NCBI GenBank assembly: GCA_020025885.1
Contig: JAHHRJ010000035.1
Span: 1-23,186, forward strand
DNA from: Butyricicoccus sp.
GTDB taxonomy: Bacteria > Bacillota > Clostridia > Oscillospirales > Butyricicoccaceae
Length of the DNA: 23,186 nucleotides
Direction: 5' to 3'
In this document: one piece after another, positions 22,224-23,186 of the stretch
Position numbering within the stretch: position 1 is the stretch's first letter
Layout of the letters: each line of letters starts with the position of its first letter
Program-made: the position numbers and the translations under genes
Notes under the pieces: model-generated
Told to the model about the DNA's origin: nothing
Databases searched by the model: none
Seen by the model: the letters and a program-made list of their open reading frames with translations, nothing else

Positions 22224-22243
22224 GTGCTTCAATTTTGAAGCAC
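22224..22243. repeat. Short inverted repeat left of the IS30 remnant
   Basis: GTGCTTCA (22224-22231) and TGAAGCAC (22236-22243) pair perfectly around ATTT. No clear T-run follows. It could be a remnant of an element end or a weak terminator. The rest of 22161-22408 shows no gene. Confidence 0.4.
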
Positions 22244-22408
22244 TTTATAAGCGCCTGATTTTGAATTGATCGATCCTTTTATCCAGCAGCTTGATTTCGC
22301 TCTGTCTGCTCCTGTCCTTGTGGATTTTGATACTCAAAGAACGTCATAACAATAACTGTCTCTATTGTGCCGTTATCCTTTTGTGTCAGATGCACATCTG
22401 CCAAAAAT

Positions 22409-22822
22409 TCACATTTCTGGAAACAGCTTATTCCGCTTGGCTGTACCAACACAGGTATCGAAAAACCACTTGCGCTGACGCACCATCTGAACCAGCCAAC
22501 AGATAAATGCTGACTCTCTAGGAACACTTTTCTGATGCCTGCATCGGCTTCGATTCTCACAGTAAACTGTAAGTCCATGTTTCGCTGAGTAGTTAGGTCT
22601 GCGACGCCATCCGGAATACTCAGGTGTGCCACGCTTCAGTTCATAGCCACGGTAGAAGGACTGCAGTTAATCGCATGAGCGATTGCTCGGTTGCTGTAAC
22701 CCAGCTTCTTCAGGGCTTGAATCGCTCCACGTTCTTCTGCACCAAAATGCTGCCCACGCTTGCGTTCTCCGGAAATTGTGATAGAATAGCGATTGGCTTC
22801 TCTTGTCAGAGTGTTGTGTGGT
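22409..22822 (-). pseudogene. Decayed N-terminal part of an IS30-family transposase
   Basis: The first part reads GERKRGQHFGAEERGAIQALKKLGYSNRAIAHAINCSPSTV, the helix-turn-helix that opens IS30-type transposases. A one-base loss near 22650 then shifts the frame, and the next frame continues as expected: YELKRGTPEYSGWRRR, PNYSAKHGLTVYCENRSRCRHQKS, then SAFICWLVQMVRQRKWFFDTCVG and AKRNKLFPEM, before a stop at 22411-22409. The DDE catalytic region (about 200 residues) is missing, and no ATG with ribosome site remains. Traces such as KSTRTGADRAKS at about 22290-22330 may be further decayed pieces. It is non-functional and immediately downstream of an rRNA operon. Terminal repeats were not recognised. 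Confidence 0.75.
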
Positions 22823-22927
22823 AACTTTATTCTAACAGAAATCGTCGCTACTACTTCTTTTTATGTGTTCAATTTCATTTTACAATTTACCATTTTTAAG
22901 TTTTGCAGTTGCTCACTTTTTTACCCA

Positions 22928-22950
22928 CCACAAGTAAAACTTGTGGTTTT
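22928..22950 (+). terminator. Hairpin with T-run, possible orphan terminator
   Basis: CCACAAG (22928-22934) and CTTGTGG (22940-22946) flank TAAAA, followed by TTTT on the plus strand. No plus-strand gene upstream needs it, so it may belong to the former IS element or may be chance. Confidence 0.35.
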
Positions 22951-22963
22951 CTATATAATTAAA

Positions 22964-22993
22964 TTAAAAAAGCAGACTCCTAAGAGTCCGCTT
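22964..22993 (-). terminator. Terminator of the rRNA operon
   Basis: On the minus strand AAGCGGACTC (22993-22984) and GAGTCTGCTT (22979-22970) pair with one wobble around TTAG and run into T6. It lies directly after the 5S gene. Confidence 0.85.
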
Positions 22994-22998
22994 TATGT

Positions 22999-23113
<115 letters not shown>

Positions 23114-23186
23114 ATTTTTCATTTTAGAAGACTTACACCCTCAAAACTGAACAATTAACTACTCACTGTGCTACATCGAGATTCTT

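Noticed and set aside
22279..22632. 117-codon minus-strand frame as a hypothetical gene
   Set aside because: Another frame over the same bases continues the IS30 transposase, so this frame is out of register with the original gene.

Overview
The window looks like a core chromosomal segment of a Gram-positive Clostridia-type bacterium, with mid-range base composition. My best guess is the butyrate-producing Oscillospirales (Butyricicoccus/Agathobaculum-like); this is inferred from gene content and is not proven. Evidence includes strong AGGAGG ribosome sites, sigma-A-type promoters with 17-base spacers, a PyrR-controlled pyrimidine operon, class 1B PyrD/PyrK, a BlaI/BlaR1-type pair, DUF1015 and YitT proteins, and hairpin/T-run terminators.

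Left part (1-6675). A probable C-terminus of a plus-strand gene ends at the left edge. Facing it is a minus-strand operon, pyrK-pyrD-(histidine phosphatase/GNAT fusion), with overlapping genes and its own promoter. Next come a divergent pair, a small flavodoxin-like protein (minus) and a thioredoxin with an unusual TCGPC active site (plus). A large secreted protein follows, with a stalk-like N-terminus and two tandem MTA/SAH-nucleosidase-type domains, both with Asn where the usual catalytic Asp sits.

Pyrimidine operon (6635-12750, minus). pyrR-pyrF-carA-carB are read from one promoter through a roughly 170-base leader. The leader has a hairpin whose hexaloop fits the PyrR-binding pattern CNGNGA, an alternative hairpin and an intrinsic terminator just before pyrR. 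CarAB makes carbamoyl phosphate, PyrDK oxidises dihydroorotate and PyrF makes UMP; pyrB, pyrC and pyrE are not in this window.

Middle part (12900-15800). A 59-codon gene is followed by a perfect terminator. Then come a compact formate/nitrite-transporter-family channel (minus), a 162-base long-palindrome element that looks like a MITE, and a plus-strand thiM-HAD phosphatase pair with overlapping genes.

Right part (15800-23186). A BlaI-type repressor and M56 (BlaR1-like) membrane peptidase operon carries a TACA/TGTA operator inside its promoter. After it lie a DUF1015 gene, tRNA-Gln(CTG), a small acidic protein, a YitT-family membrane protein, tRNA-Arg(CCG), a decayed IS30-family transposase and the 5S rRNA gene at the end of an rRNA operon that enters from the right. 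I see no CRISPR array, prophage or clear defence system. Most of the window is housekeeping; the less ordinary items are the tandem nucleosidase, the phosphatase-GNAT fusion, the BlaR1-like sensor and the palindromic element.
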